The notes under the pieces are model-generated. The model was not told where the DNA came from. It did not search any database and saw only the letters and a program-made list of their open reading frames with translations. Position numbers and translations under genes: made by a program. Positions 17,395-25,345 of a DNA stretch of 34,050 bases are shown in pieces. Numbering within the stretch: position 1 is the first letter of the stretch; each line of letters opens with the position of its first letter. This DNA comes from a bacterium (GTDB taxonomy: Bacteria > Bacillota > Clostridia > Lachnospirales > Lachnospiraceae): NCBI GenBank assembly GCA_004562765.1, contig SFRL01000032.1:1-34050 (forward strand). Reading direction: 5' to 3'.

Positions 17395-17427
17395 AGAACC
17401 GGACATATGAAGAAGAGAGGGATGACC

Positions 17428-18612
17428 ATGAGAAAACAGATGAAATACAAAATCGGTTTGCTGGTTCTGGCGCTCGGAATGACGGCTCTTGCCGGCTGCG
17501 GATCCACAGATCTGAAAAAAGCAGACAGCAGGGTTGTGATCGAGGCGGCGGACAGCTATCTGGCTCCGGCCTGTATCAACGGAAAATATGGGTACATCGA
17601 TGCCAACGGGGAGACGGCTATTCAGTTTAAGTATGCAGATGCGCAGGTTTTCTCGGAGAATGACAGGCTGGCATCCGTAAAATTCGGTGACCGGTATGGC
17701 TATTTGAACGCTGCCGGAGAAAAAGTGATCGATTACAGCTACGACTACGCGGGCGTTTTTCATAACGGATACGCGGCTGTCTGTAAGGAAGGGATGTACG
17801 GAGTGATCGATACGGACGGAAACGAAGTGGTAGCCTGTACCTATGACACCGTGGGCAATGTGGCAGTAAACGGATTGGCTGTGGTTGGATCCGGTGACAA
17901 GTACGGCTATGTTGACATGAATGGAACGGTCGTTGTTGATCTGATCTACGAGGACGCGGCAGAATTTACGGACAACGGGCTGGCTCTGGTAAAGAAGGAT
18001 GGCAAGTATGGCTTTATAGACAGCACCGGAGCGGTCGTGATCCCGATTGAATATGAGTATGCGGAAAGCTTCAAAAACGGCTATGCAGTAGCTGTCAAAG
18101 ATAAAAAGAACGGCTTTTTGGATACAAAGGGCGAAGCAATCCCCTTTGACTACGAAACAGCATTCGGATTTGCAGAAAACGGACTGGCAGCCGTACAAAT
18201 CGGCGACAAATGGGGCTATATCAACACTGCAGGCGAGACGGTGATCGAGCCGGTTTATGCAACTGCATACAGCTTTTCCGATGCAGACATCGCAATGGTA
18301 ACGGAGGATGGAAAATACGGATACATCGATGAGAGCGGAAGCTATGTCGTAAAGCCCGAACTAGCCTTCGCCCAAAGCTTTGCCGGAGGCTACGGAGCGG
18401 TACAGGATGGAGAAAGCGGACTGTGGGGATTCGTGGATCCTTCCGGAAAACAGCTGATCAAACCGGTATTTAAGGCAGTCAACGGATTTGCGGATGATGG
18501 TCTTTGTATCGTTCAGCTGGAAGACGGCAAATGCGGATTCCTGGCAACGGACGGAAAACTGAAGGTGGAAGCAAAATATACGGCGCTGGGAAATTTTGTG
18601 AAGGTGAAGTAG
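17428..18612 (+). CDS. WG-repeat lipoprotein
   Basis: Surface lipoprotein made almost entirely of WG/KWG beta repeats. I chose ATG 17428, which has GAGAGG 7 bases upstream and starts the signal MRKQMKYKIGLLVLALGM; ATGs at 17407 and 17422 are also in frame. The lipobox is LAGC. About ten repeats of roughly 35-40 residues follow, each carrying a GKYGYIDxxG-like core (GKYGYIDANG, DRYGYLNAAG, DKYGYVDMNG, DKWGYINTAG, GLWGFVDPSG). Such repeats are common in Firmicutes surface proteins, and no enzymatic role is known. It is downstream of the sugar genes but probably has its own promoter, so no metabolic link is claimed. Confidence 0.88.
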   Translation: MRKQMKYKIGLLVLALGMTALAGCGSTDLKKADSRVVIEAADSYLAPACINGKYGYIDANGETAIQFKYADAQVFSENDRLASVKFGDRYGYLNAAGEKVIDYSYDYAGVFHNGYAAVCKEGMYGVIDTDGNEVVACTYDTVGNVAVNGLAVVGSGDKYGYVDMNGTVVVDLIYEDAAEFTDNGLALVKKDGKYGFIDSTGAVVIPIEYEYAESFKNGYAVAVKDKKNGFLDTKGEAIPFDYETAFGFAENGLAAVQIGDKWGYINTAGETVIEPVYATAYSFSDADIAMVTEDGKYGYIDESGSYVVKPELAFAQSFAGGYGAVQDGESGLWGFVDPSGKQLIKPVFKAVNGFADDGLCIVQLEDGKCGFLATDGKLKVEAKYTALGNFVKVK

Positions 18613-18637
18613 CGCAGGTCTACAATTTTAGAGTTTT

Positions 18638-18670
18638 AAGAAGAGGATTTTTGTCCTCTTCTTCCATTTT
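18638..18670 (+). terminator. Terminator after the WG-repeat gene
   Basis: Perfect 10-bp stem AAGAAGAGGA (18638-18647) / TCCTCTTCTT (18654-18663) with a TTTTTG loop, followed by CCATTTT. Confidence 0.7.
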
Positions 18671-18677
18671 ACGGAGA

Positions 18678-18706
18678 TTGTATTTTCCGTGCCAATCCGT
18701 TATACT
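18678..18706 (+). promoter_or_regulatory. Promoter for the first AAA-ATPase/nuclease-like gene
   Basis: TTGTAT (18678-18683), 17-bp spacer, TATACT (18701-18706), 69 bp before the GTG start. Confidence 0.55.
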
Positions 18707-18775
18707 ACTGTTGAGAAGTATCTGTTCCGGACAGGTCGTAGCGGAAAAGAATGTTTGAGACAGGAGGCATGAAGT

Positions 18776-20476
18776 GTGAGACAACCGATTGCAATTGGCG
18801 TTGAAAACTACAAAACGATCATTGAGAATCATTACTTTTATATTGATAAAACGTGGATGCTGAAAGAACTTTCAGATCAAAAAGGTGTTGTCAATCTGAT
18901 CACTCGTCCGAGACGATTTGGAAAAACATTGGCGCTCAGTACGGTGCGCACATTTTTTGAGGATGAGCGGACCTATACGGGAGAAAAGATTGATAACAGC
19001 CGATATTTTTCGGAAAAGAAGATCATGGCAGCAGGAGAACATTACACATCAGAGATGGGAAGCTATCCGGTCATCAATCTGTCTCTCAAATCAGCAAAGC
19101 AGCCTGATTACGAGATGGCCTATGGCTGTCTAAAGGATGAGATTATACGTGAGTTTGACAGGCACAGCTATGTGCTATCAGGGAATCAGCTGTCCGATAA
19201 GGAAAAAGAAGATTTTCGCCGCATTTTGAATGAGGAGGCAGGACCAAATAAGTATTCGACTGCGTTAAAGCAGTTGTCGTTTTACTTGAAAAAATATCAT
19301 GGGAAGAATGCGATCGTGCTGATCGATGAGTATGATGTTCCATTGGAAAATGCCTACCTCCGGGGATTTTATGATCGTATGGGCGATTTTATCCGGTCGC
19401 TTTTTGAATCCGTGTTAAAGACGAATGATGCACTGGAGTTTGCGGTGGTGACTGGTTGTCTTCGGATTAGTAAGGAGTCTATTTTTACCGGACTCAATAA
19501 TCTGGAGATACATTCTGTTCTGAGCAATCAATATGCACAATATTTCGGCTTTACAGGTGAAGAAGTCGAAGGGATGTTGAGAGATTATGGTTTGGAGCAA
19601 AAAATGCCGGAAGTAAAGCGGTGGTATGACGGTTACCTGTTTGGTACTACAGAGGTGTACAATCCGTGGAGTCTGATCAATTATGTAAAGACGGCGATAT
19701 CAGAGCCCCAACCCTTTCCAAAGCCTTACTGGTCTAACACATCAAGTAACAGCATCATTCGTGAGCTGGTGGAGAAGGCAGACAGTGATACAAAGAAGGA
19801 AATTGAACAGTTGATCGCAGGTAAAACGATCGAGAAGCCGGTGCATGAGGATATTACTTATGCAGATATTCATAAATCACAGGACAATTTGTGGAATTTT
19901 CTGTTTTTTACCGGATATCTGAAAAAGGAGAGCTGTCGGTTCGCAGAGGATACGATTTATCTTTCGCTGGCAATTCCCAATGTGGAAGTCCGACATATTT
20001 ACCGGACTACGATTTCGGATTGGTTTGATCGTCAAATGAAAGCGATTGATCTTACGCCATTTTATCAAGCCGTATTGTCTGGTGATTGTGTCACTATGCA
20101 GAAATTCCTGAAAGAAAATCTAAGAAGAACGATCAGCTATTATGATAGCTTGGAGGCATTCTATCATGGGATATTGGTGGGGTTTTTCCTGGCAATGCCC
20201 GGTTATGTACCAAAGTCTAATCAGGAATGTGGAAATGGAAGACCGGATCTTGTTTTGATTCCGGATGATGAGGAAGATCCGGTAATCATCATAGAGGTTA
20301 AGGTCCGCAAAAAATTTTCGGAGATGGCAGAAGGCTGCAGAGCGGCTCTCGACCAGATTGAGGAGAAAGATTACGCAGCGCCATTTCTTGATAAAGGATA
20401 TACGAAGATCATCAAATATGGTATTGGTTTTTGTGAGAAAACATGTATGGTGGATGGGAGCAATCGTGTACAGTGA
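18776..20476 (+). CDS. AAA-ATPase-like / PD-(D/E)XK nuclease-superfamily protein 1
   Basis: Member of the AAA-ATPase_like (PF09820) plus DUF1703 (PF08011) family, which is widely expanded in gut Bacteroides and Clostridia and has no established function. GTG start with CAGGAGGC upstream. The N-terminus has the family opening YFYIDKTWML, a P-loop-like RPRRFGKT with Lys50, and Walker B-like IVLIDEYDVPLENAY. The C-terminus has a PD-(D/E)XK core: Asp491 in GRPDLVLIP, and Glu507 and Lys509 in IIIEVKVRK. The 566-residue length is normal, so both halves look intact. Its stop overlaps the ATG of a helicase fragment by one base. A paralogue follows at 20743; sequence identity between the two is low outside motifs. 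Confidence 0.9.
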   Translation: MRQPIAIGVENYKTIIENHYFYIDKTWMLKELSDQKGVVNLITRPRRFGKTLALSTVRTFFEDERTYTGEKIDNSRYFSEKKIMAAGEHYTSEMGSYPVINLSLKSAKQPDYEMAYGCLKDEIIREFDRHSYVLSGNQLSDKEKEDFRRILNEEAGPNKYSTALKQLSFYLKKYHGKNAIVLIDEYDVPLENAYLRGFYDRMGDFIRSLFESVLKTNDALEFAVVTGCLRISKESIFTGLNNLEIHSVLSNQYAQYFGFTGEEVEGMLRDYGLEQKMPEVKRWYDGYLFGTTEVYNPWSLINYVKTAISEPQPFPKPYWSNTSSNSIIRELVEKADSDTKKEIEQLIAGKTIEKPVHEDITYADIHKSQDNLWNFLFFTGYLKKESCRFAEDTIYLSLAIPNVEVRHIYRTTISDWFDRQMKAIDLTPFYQAVLSGDCVTMQKFLKENLRRTISYYDSLEAFYHGILVGFFLAMPGYVPKSNQECGNGRPDLVLIPDDEEDPVIIIEVKVRKKFSEMAEGCRAALDQIEEKDYAAPFLDKGYTKIIKYGIGFCEKTCMVDGSNRVQ

Positions 20477-20643
20477 TGGATATTTTACAGGGCTTAAATG
20501 AAAAACAGAAAGAAGCAGTAACAACCACAGAGGGTTATGTTCGCGTGGTTGCCGGTGCCGGTTCGGGAAAGACAAAGGCGCTGACCCATCGCTATGCGTT
20601 TCTCGTGGATATGCTTGGAGTGATAGAGGAAAAGAAGGATTGA
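20476..20643 (+). pseudogene. 5' fragment of a UvrD/PcrA-type helicase
   Basis: 55 codons beginning MDILQGLNEKQKEAV, followed by VVAGAGSGKTKALTHRY and ending FLVDMLGVIEEKKD. These are the Q-motif region and Walker A of a superfamily 1A helicase, normally about 700 residues. Everything after the first beta-alpha unit is absent, and the next 99 bp are the promoter region of another gene. It cannot be an active helicase. It overlaps the stop of the upstream gene by one base, so it may still be translated as a short peptide. Most likely it is the stump of a full helicase gene removed by recombination. Confidence 0.8.
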
Positions 20644-20663
20644 ACGGGTAGACGAATGAAGTG

Positions 20664-20692
20664 TGTACAAATTTAGTTTCAAAGGATATAAT
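20664..20692 (+). promoter_or_regulatory. Promoter for the second AAA-ATPase/nuclease-like gene
   Basis: TGTACA (20664-20669), 17-bp spacer, TATAAT (20687-20692), 50 bp before the start. Confidence 0.6.
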
Positions 20693-20742
20693 AGGTATGA
20701 AATAGCAAAAAGTATTTGCAATGAAGGAAGGGAGCAGCAGGT

Positions 20743-22347
20743 ATGGGCATTTACATCAATCCGGGAAACAGTGGATTTGCGGAAATAAATGATTCCGATT
20801 ATATCGATAAAACGCTTTTAATTGAATTGATGAACCAGACTGTTGGAAAGAAAAATAAGCTTACCTGCATCAGCAGACCACGCCGGTTTGGAAAATCTTA
20901 TGCTGCCCGTATGCTGACAGCATACTACGATTGCTCATGCGACTCTCATGACCTGTTCGATGACAAGAAGATTGCAGAGTGTCCCGATTACGAAGCGTAC
21001 CTGAATTGCTATAACGTCATTTATCTGGACATTACGGGTTTCATTTCTGAAGCAAAAAGAAAAAAGGATTCCCTTCGGGTAGTTCCGGATATGATCGTTG
21101 ATGCGCTTTGGAGCGAAGTGGTTGCTCTTAATCCGGATGCTGAACAGGACAAAACACTCAATGATTGCCTGATCCGTTTTGTAGAACGACCCCAGGGCAG
21201 GAAGTTTGTCTTTATCATTGATGAGTGGGATGCGATGATCCGTGAGGCGAAGGATGATGAGATCGCGCAGCAGGCATATCTGAATCTTTTGCGTGGTTGG
21301 TTTAAGAATGCGAATTTTACGCCCCGGGTAGTGGCTGCTGCATATATGACCGGTATTTTACCGATCAAAAAGGATGGGTCTCAGTCAGCAATTTCGGATT
21401 TTAATGAATATTCGATGATCAAGCCTAGAAAGTATGGGGAATTTGTCGGGTTCACGGCAGAAGAAGTCTGCAGGCTTTGCCGGGAGAAGGGGATAGATTT
21501 CGCTGCAATGAAGCGGTGGTATGATGGCTACCACTTTAAAGAGGTTGGGTCTGTATACAACCCGAATTCTGTCATGCAGGCGATTGAAAACGACGATTTC
21601 GACTCCTATTGGACGGAAACCTCTGCTGCGGAAGGTTTGTTGGATTACATTACTAAAGATTATCATGGACTGACAAAAACCATAGCAGAGCTTGTTGGTG
21701 GTGTTGAGGTTCAGATCAATACGACCGGGTTTGCGAATGACCTGACGACGTTTCGTGGAAAAGATGATGTTTTGACATTGATGATTCACTTGGGTTATCT
21801 TGCATACGATGCATCCGGCAGAACGGTACGTATTCCGAATGAAGAGATTAAGCAGGAGTTTCAGCGGTCTATCCGTGAAGTAAAGCATGATGCGACACTT
21901 CGAAGGCTTGCGGAGAGTGAGCAGCTATTTCTTGATACGATACACGGGAACGAGCAGGCGGTTGCTGCGCAAATGGAAAAGATTCATGCAGAGGAAACAG
22001 CGCCGTTGCATTATAACAAGGAAGAAAGCCTTCGCAGCGTTGTGAAGCTTGCATATTATACCTACAGGGATCATTATATTCAGTTTGAGGAACTTCCGGC
22101 GGGTGAAGGGTATGCAGATATTGTATATGTCCCTAAACGTGATTCTGACTGGCCTGCATTGGTGATCGAATTAAAGTGGAATAAGAATGCAGAGGGTGCT
22201 ATTGCACAGATCTTGGACAAAAAATACCCGGAAGTGTTAAAAAATCTTGGCTGTCCGATCCTTTTGGTTGGAATTAATTACGATAAGGACTCAGCAGCGG
22301 GAGATAGGAAGCATACTTGCAAGATCATACAATATCATATGTCCTAA
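20743..22347 (+). CDS. AAA-ATPase-like / PD-(D/E)XK nuclease-superfamily protein 2
   Basis: Second member of the PF09820/PF08011 family, 534 residues, function unknown. The N-terminus shows FAEINDSDYIDKTLLIELMN, the P-loop-like SRPRRFGKSYAARML, and Walker B-like FVFIIDEWDAMIREA. The middle has the shared KRWYDGYHF segment (KRWYDGYLF in the first copy). The C-terminal nuclease-like core has Asp459 in GYADIVYVP and Glu476/Lys478 in LVIELKWNK. It is diverged from the upstream copy, so the pair is not a recent duplication. Own promoter at 20664-20692. A role in genome defence or mobile-element biology has been suggested for similar nuclease folds, but nothing here proves it. Confidence 0.9.
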   Translation: MGIYINPGNSGFAEINDSDYIDKTLLIELMNQTVGKKNKLTCISRPRRFGKSYAARMLTAYYDCSCDSHDLFDDKKIAECPDYEAYLNCYNVIYLDITGFISEAKRKKDSLRVVPDMIVDALWSEVVALNPDAEQDKTLNDCLIRFVERPQGRKFVFIIDEWDAMIREAKDDEIAQQAYLNLLRGWFKNANFTPRVVAAAYMTGILPIKKDGSQSAISDFNEYSMIKPRKYGEFVGFTAEEVCRLCREKGIDFAAMKRWYDGYHFKEVGSVYNPNSVMQAIENDDFDSYWTETSAAEGLLDYITKDYHGLTKTIAELVGGVEVQINTTGFANDLTTFRGKDDVLTLMIHLGYLAYDASGRTVRIPNEEIKQEFQRSIREVKHDATLRRLAESEQLFLDTIHGNEQAVAAQMEKIHAEETAPLHYNKEESLRSVVKLAYYTYRDHYIQFEELPAGEGYADIVYVPKRDSDWPALVIELKWNKNAEGAIAQILDKKYPEVLKNLGCPILLVGINYDKDSAAGDRKHTCKIIQYHMS

Positions 22348-22366
22348 AAGCAGTGTCATAAAATAC

Positions 22367-22395
22367 TTGCAACTTTATACAAATGCATATACAAT
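22367..22395 (+). promoter_or_regulatory. Promoter for the FliD-tail-like gene
   Basis: TTGCAA (22367-22372), 17-bp spacer, TACAAT (22390-22395). The message would have an untranslated leader of about 110 bases. Confidence 0.6.
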
Positions 22396-22463
22396 GATGT
22401 TAACAGAACGGCAGGATCAGCCGATAAAACGAGTAAGAGACACGGATGTCTGAATCTTTTCAC

Positions 22464-22484
22464 CGAAGCCTGCAAAGGGCTTCG
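22464..22484 (+). other. Leader hairpin before the FliD-tail-like gene
   Basis: CGAAGCC (22464-22470), 7-base loop, GGCTTCG (22478-22484): a perfect 7-bp stem 26 bases before the start and just upstream of the AAGGAG site. It could be a mRNA-stability or translational-control element. Confidence 0.4.
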
Positions 22485-22510
22485 CGTATGATCAAAGGAG
22501 TGATAAGAGT

Positions 22511-23272
22511 ATGAATTTTAATTACAATATCAGCAGTTTATTTTCCAGCCTGAATTCCGGCAGCACATCAGGCACGTTCGGACTGAGCAGTCTGTTGTCC
22601 GATTATGGTGCGATCCGCAACGGTTCTTATGGCAAGCTGCTGAAGGCTTATTACAATAACGTAGACAACAGTGCTGTGAAGTCAGCGTATAACAATGCGG
22701 TGAAGAATTCCAACACCTCCACAGCGGCGGACAGCAGCGCAACCATCAAGGAGCTGCAGAGTACAACGGATGACCTGACCTCGTCTGCAAAGGATCTCTA
22801 TACCACCGGTTCCAAGTCTGTATTTAATAAAAAGTCAGTCACTGACGAAAACGGTCAGACAACACAGCAGTATGATACGGATGCCATCTATAAGAGTGTG
22901 AAGAGTTTTGTGGATGATTACAACAGTGTGCTGGAGGCGGCAGAGAAGTCTGCGGATTCCAAGGTGCAGAACGGTGTGATGGGTATGATGAACTACACGA
23001 AGATGGAGTCCAACATGCTGGGCAAGCTGGGCATCACCATCGGCTCCGACTATCAGATGTCCATTGATGAGGACACGTTTAAAAAGTCGGATATGAGCGT
23101 GGCAAAGAGCCTGTTTAACGGCACCGGCTCTTACGCGTATACTATCGCCAGCAAATCTGCCATGACCAATTCTTATGCGGATATGGAGGCAGCCCGGGCG
23201 AATACTTACAATAAGTATGGAAGCTATGGAAGCACTTATAACTCCGGGTCTATTTACAATTCTTATTTTTAG
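22511..23272 (+). CDS. Short protein resembling the C-terminal part of flagellar cap FliD
   Basis: 253 residues with no signal peptide. The N-terminal 80 residues are Ser/Asn/Tyr-rich and low in complexity (SSLFSSLNSGSTSGTFGLSS). Residues about 120-215 resemble the end of FliD: VKSFVDDYNSVLEAAEKS, then LGKLGITIGSDYQMSIDEDTF and VAKSLFNGTGSYAYTIA. In FliD this region pairs with the N-terminus to form the coiled core of the filament cap, but here the rest of FliD (usually 400-600 residues) is absent. The tail is rich in Tyr, Ser and Asn. The assignment is a motif-level resemblance. It has its own promoter and strong terminator, so it is a single-gene unit. Confidence 0.65.
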   Translation: MNFNYNISSLFSSLNSGSTSGTFGLSSLLSDYGAIRNGSYGKLLKAYYNNVDNSAVKSAYNNAVKNSNTSTAADSSATIKELQSTTDDLTSSAKDLYTTGSKSVFNKKSVTDENGQTTQQYDTDAIYKSVKSFVDDYNSVLEAAEKSADSKVQNGVMGMMNYTKMESNMLGKLGITIGSDYQMSIDEDTFKKSDMSVAKSLFNGTGSYAYTIASKSAMTNSYADMEAARANTYNKYGSYGSTYNSGSIYNSYF

Positions 23273-23287
23273 ACAGAAAAGGATCAT

Positions 23288-23335
23288 AACGAGATGCATT
23301 TGACCTCGATAAGAGGCAAATGTATCTCGTTTTTG
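23288..23335 (+). terminator. Rho-independent terminator after the FliD-tail-like gene
   Basis: 15-bp stem: AACGAGATGCATTTG (23288-23302) with CAAATGTATCTCGTT (23317-23331), one G-U pair, followed by TTTT. Confidence 0.9.
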
Positions 23336-23344
23336 TATTTTTAC

Positions 23345-23372
23345 TTGAAAAATCAAGGCTTTCATGTATAAT
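23345..23372 (+). promoter_or_regulatory. Promoter for the ABC-F gene
   Basis: TTGAAA (23345-23350), 16-bp spacer, TATAAT (23367-23372), 45 bp before the start. Confidence 0.65.
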
Positions 23373-23417
23373 GGTAGTCGATGCGTAAAAATTCAGTATA
23401 AATAATGAGGACAAATC

Positions 23418-25061
23418 ATGATTAGTGCAAATAATGTCAGCTTACGTCTCGGAAAGAAAGCTCTTTTTGAGGACGTAAATATCAAATTTACAGAGGGAAA
23501 CTGTTACGGACTGATCGGTGCCAACGGTGCCGGAAAGTCTACGTTTTTAAAGATCCTGACCGGTGAACTGGAGCCCACCAGCGGTGATGTGGTCATCACC
23601 CCCGGACAGCGCCTCTCATTCTTAAAGCAGGATCACTTCCAGTATGATGAATTTCCTGTATTAGATACAGTTATTATGGGAAATCAGAGACTGTACGATG
23701 TGTCCAAGGAAAAGGACGCTATTTATATGAAAGAGGACTTTACCGATGAGGATGGTATCCGCGCCAGCGAGCTGGAAGCGGAGTTTGCCGAGATGGACGG
23801 ATGGAATGCAGAAAGTGATGCTGCGACACTGTTAAATGGTCTTGGAATTCCTACCGAAGAACATTACACCCTGATGAAGGATCTGCCTGGTGCGCTGAAG
23901 GTCAAGGTGCTCTTGGCTCAGGCATTATTCGGAAATCCGGACATTCTGCTCCTCGACGAGCCTACGAACCACCTGGATCTGGATGCAATCGCATGGCTGG
24001 AGGAGTTTTTGATCAACTTCAACAACACTGTCATCGTCGTATCCCATGACCGTTATTTTCTAAATAAAGTATGTACCCATACTGCAGATATTGACTATGG
24101 CAAGATCCAGCTCTATGCCGGAAACTACGATTTCTGGTATGAGTCCAGCCAGCTGCTCATCAAGCAGATGAAGGAAGCCAATAAGAAAAAAGAGGAAAAG
24201 ATCAAGGAGCTGCAGGAATTCATTTCCCGTTTCTCTGCGAACGCTTCCAAATCAAAGCAGGCGACTTCCCGTAAGCGTGCACTGGAAAAGATCCAGCTGG
24301 ATGAGATGAAGCCCTCCAGCCGGAAGTATCCCTACATTGATTTCCGTCCCAACCGCGAGATCGGAAACGAGGTACTTGAGGTGCACAACATCAGTAAGAC
24401 CATCGATGGTGTGAAGGTATTGAATGATGTGTCCTTTATTATGGGGCATGATGACAAGATCGCCTTTGTGGGCAGCAACGAGTTGGCAAAGACCACACTG
24501 TTCAAGATCCTTGCAGGTGAGATGGAGCCGGATGAAGGCAATTACAAGTGGGGTGTGACCACCAGTCAGTCCTACTTCCCGAAGGATAACTCTTCTATAT
24601 TTAATGACAACGATCTGGCAATCACCGACTGGCTGACCCAGTTCTCGGAGATCAAGGATGCAACCTATGTGCGTGGTTTCCTGGGACGTATGCTTTTCGC
24701 CGGAGAAGACGGCATGAAGCGTATGAAGGTTCTTTCCGGAGGAGAGAAAGTGCGCGTGCTTTTGTCCCGTATGATGATCGAGGGCTCCAACGTGCTCATT
24801 CTTGACGAACCCACGGACCACCTGGATATGGAGAGTATCACAGCGCTGAACAACGGGATGATCAAGTTCCCCGGCGTGCTCCTGTTCGCGTCCCGTGACC
24901 ATCAGGTGGTACAGACCACGGCGAACCGTATCATCGAGTTCATGCCGGACGGAAGCATCATCGACAAGATCACGACCTATGATGAATACCTTGAGAGTGA
25001 TGAGATGGCGAGAAAGAGAGCTGTCTACTCCATGTCAGAGAGTGATTCGGAGGATAACTAA
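23418..25061 (+). CDS. ABC-F ATPase, YbiT-like, with one degenerate ATP site
   Basis: Soluble double-ATPase of the ABC-F family, whose members act on ribosomes to relieve stalling or give antibiotic resistance. 547 residues without transmembrane segments. Domain 1 has canonical Walker A GANGAGKSTF, Walker B ILLLDEPTNHLD and switch VSHDRYF, but its signature is LPGALK instead of LSGGE. The inter-domain linker (about 245-295) is lysine-rich and helical. Domain 2 has Walker A GSNELAKT (Ala for Gly), a canonical LSGGEKVRVLL signature, Walker B ILDEPTDHLD, and SRDHQ where SHD is usual. E. coli YbiT also lacks the first LSGG, so part of this is a subfamily trait. Nothing nearby suggests a resistance role. 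Confidence 0.92.
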   Translation: MISANNVSLRLGKKALFEDVNIKFTEGNCYGLIGANGAGKSTFLKILTGELEPTSGDVVITPGQRLSFLKQDHFQYDEFPVLDTVIMGNQRLYDVSKEKDAIYMKEDFTDEDGIRASELEAEFAEMDGWNAESDAATLLNGLGIPTEEHYTLMKDLPGALKVKVLLAQALFGNPDILLLDEPTNHLDLDAIAWLEEFLINFNNTVIVVSHDRYFLNKVCTHTADIDYGKIQLYAGNYDFWYESSQLLIKQMKEANKKKEEKIKELQEFISRFSANASKSKQATSRKRALEKIQLDEMKPSSRKYPYIDFRPNREIGNEVLEVHNISKTIDGVKVLNDVSFIMGHDDKIAFVGSNELAKTTLFKILAGEMEPDEGNYKWGVTTSQSYFPKDNSSIFNDNDLAITDWLTQFSEIKDATYVRGFLGRMLFAGEDGMKRMKVLSGGEKVRVLLSRMMIEGSNVLILDEPTDHLDMESITALNNGMIKFPGVLLFASRDHQVVQTTANRIIEFMPDGSIIDKITTYDEYLESDEMARKRAVYSMSESDSEDN

Positions 25062-25079
25062 AGATTATTTTGTAAAGAG

Positions 25080-25115
25080 AAACTCCCGTACAGGTATTAG
25101 TGTGCGGGAGTTTTT
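25080..25115 (+). terminator. Rho-independent terminator after the ABC-F gene
   Basis: AAACTCCCG (25080-25088) pairs with CGGGAGTTT (25105-25113), extended by a UAC/GUG wobble segment, and runs into TTTTT. Confidence 0.88.
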
Positions 25116-25149
25116 ATATAAATTTAAGATTTTACACGTTCGGTATATA

Positions 25150-25178
25150 TTGCTGATGAAAAATATATATGATAATAT
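25150..25178 (+). promoter_or_regulatory. Probable promoter of the toxin mRNA
   Basis: TTGCTG (25150-25155), 17-bp spacer, TAATAT (25173-25178). GATAAT at 25171 is an alternative -10. The leader to the toxin start would be about 65 bases. Confidence 0.45.
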
Positions 25179-25214
25179 AAATATTGAAGAGTAACTGCGT
25201 TGCAAGGTGGAAAG

Positions 25215-25241
25215 CCTCCCATACTTGAAAAAGAGGGGAGG
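25215..25241 (+). promoter_or_regulatory. Leader hairpin that hides the toxin ribosome site
   Basis: CCTCCC (25215-25220) is the perfect complement of GGGAGG (25236-25241), which is the toxin's Shine-Dalgarno sequence. The 15-base loop makes a simple sequestering hairpin, as found in the inactive primary transcripts of type I toxins. Confidence 0.55.
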
Positions 25242-25249
25242 TGGTGCAG

Positions 25250-25345
25250 ATGGATACATACCAGATTTTGAGTTTGTTATTTCTGGGTGGTTCTTTCCTG
25301 ATTGCATTGCTTGCCTACATAGATAGGAACAACAAGCGAAAATAA
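25250..25345 (+). CDS. Putative holin-like type I toxin peptide (31 residues)
   Basis: Small membrane peptide of the Hol_Tox/TxpA-like group: MDTYQILSLLFLGGSFLIAL followed by LAYIDRNNKRK. It has a short polar N-terminus, one transmembrane helix (about 6-24) and a basic tail, the usual layout of toxins that depolarise the membrane. ATG start with GGGGAGG 8 bases upstream. The conserved IDxNNKRK ending is what I recognise from Firmicutes holin-like toxins. An antisense promoter and terminator surround its 3' end (next entries), completing a type I toxin-antitoxin module. Host targets and induction conditions cannot be read from sequence. Confidence 0.8.
   Translation: MDTYQILSLLFLGGSFLIALLAYIDRNNKRK

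Noticed and set aside
17191..18198. 335-codon minus-strand ORF opposite the WG-repeat gene
   Set aside because: It mirrors the repeats of the real plus-strand gene and extends into the isomerase; no ribosome site or signal of its own.
17507..18600. Nucleotide-level tandem repeat in the WG gene
   Set aside because: The periodicity is at protein level with diverged codons; it is a domain repeat, not a DNA repeat array.
18776..22347. Transposon or insertion sequence carrying the two AAA/nuclease-like genes
   Set aside because: I found no transposase, terminal inverted repeats or target duplication around the pair.
24252..24902. 216-codon minus-strand ORF opposite the ABC-F gene
   Set aside because: Shadow of a well-conserved ATPase; no motif on the minus strand.
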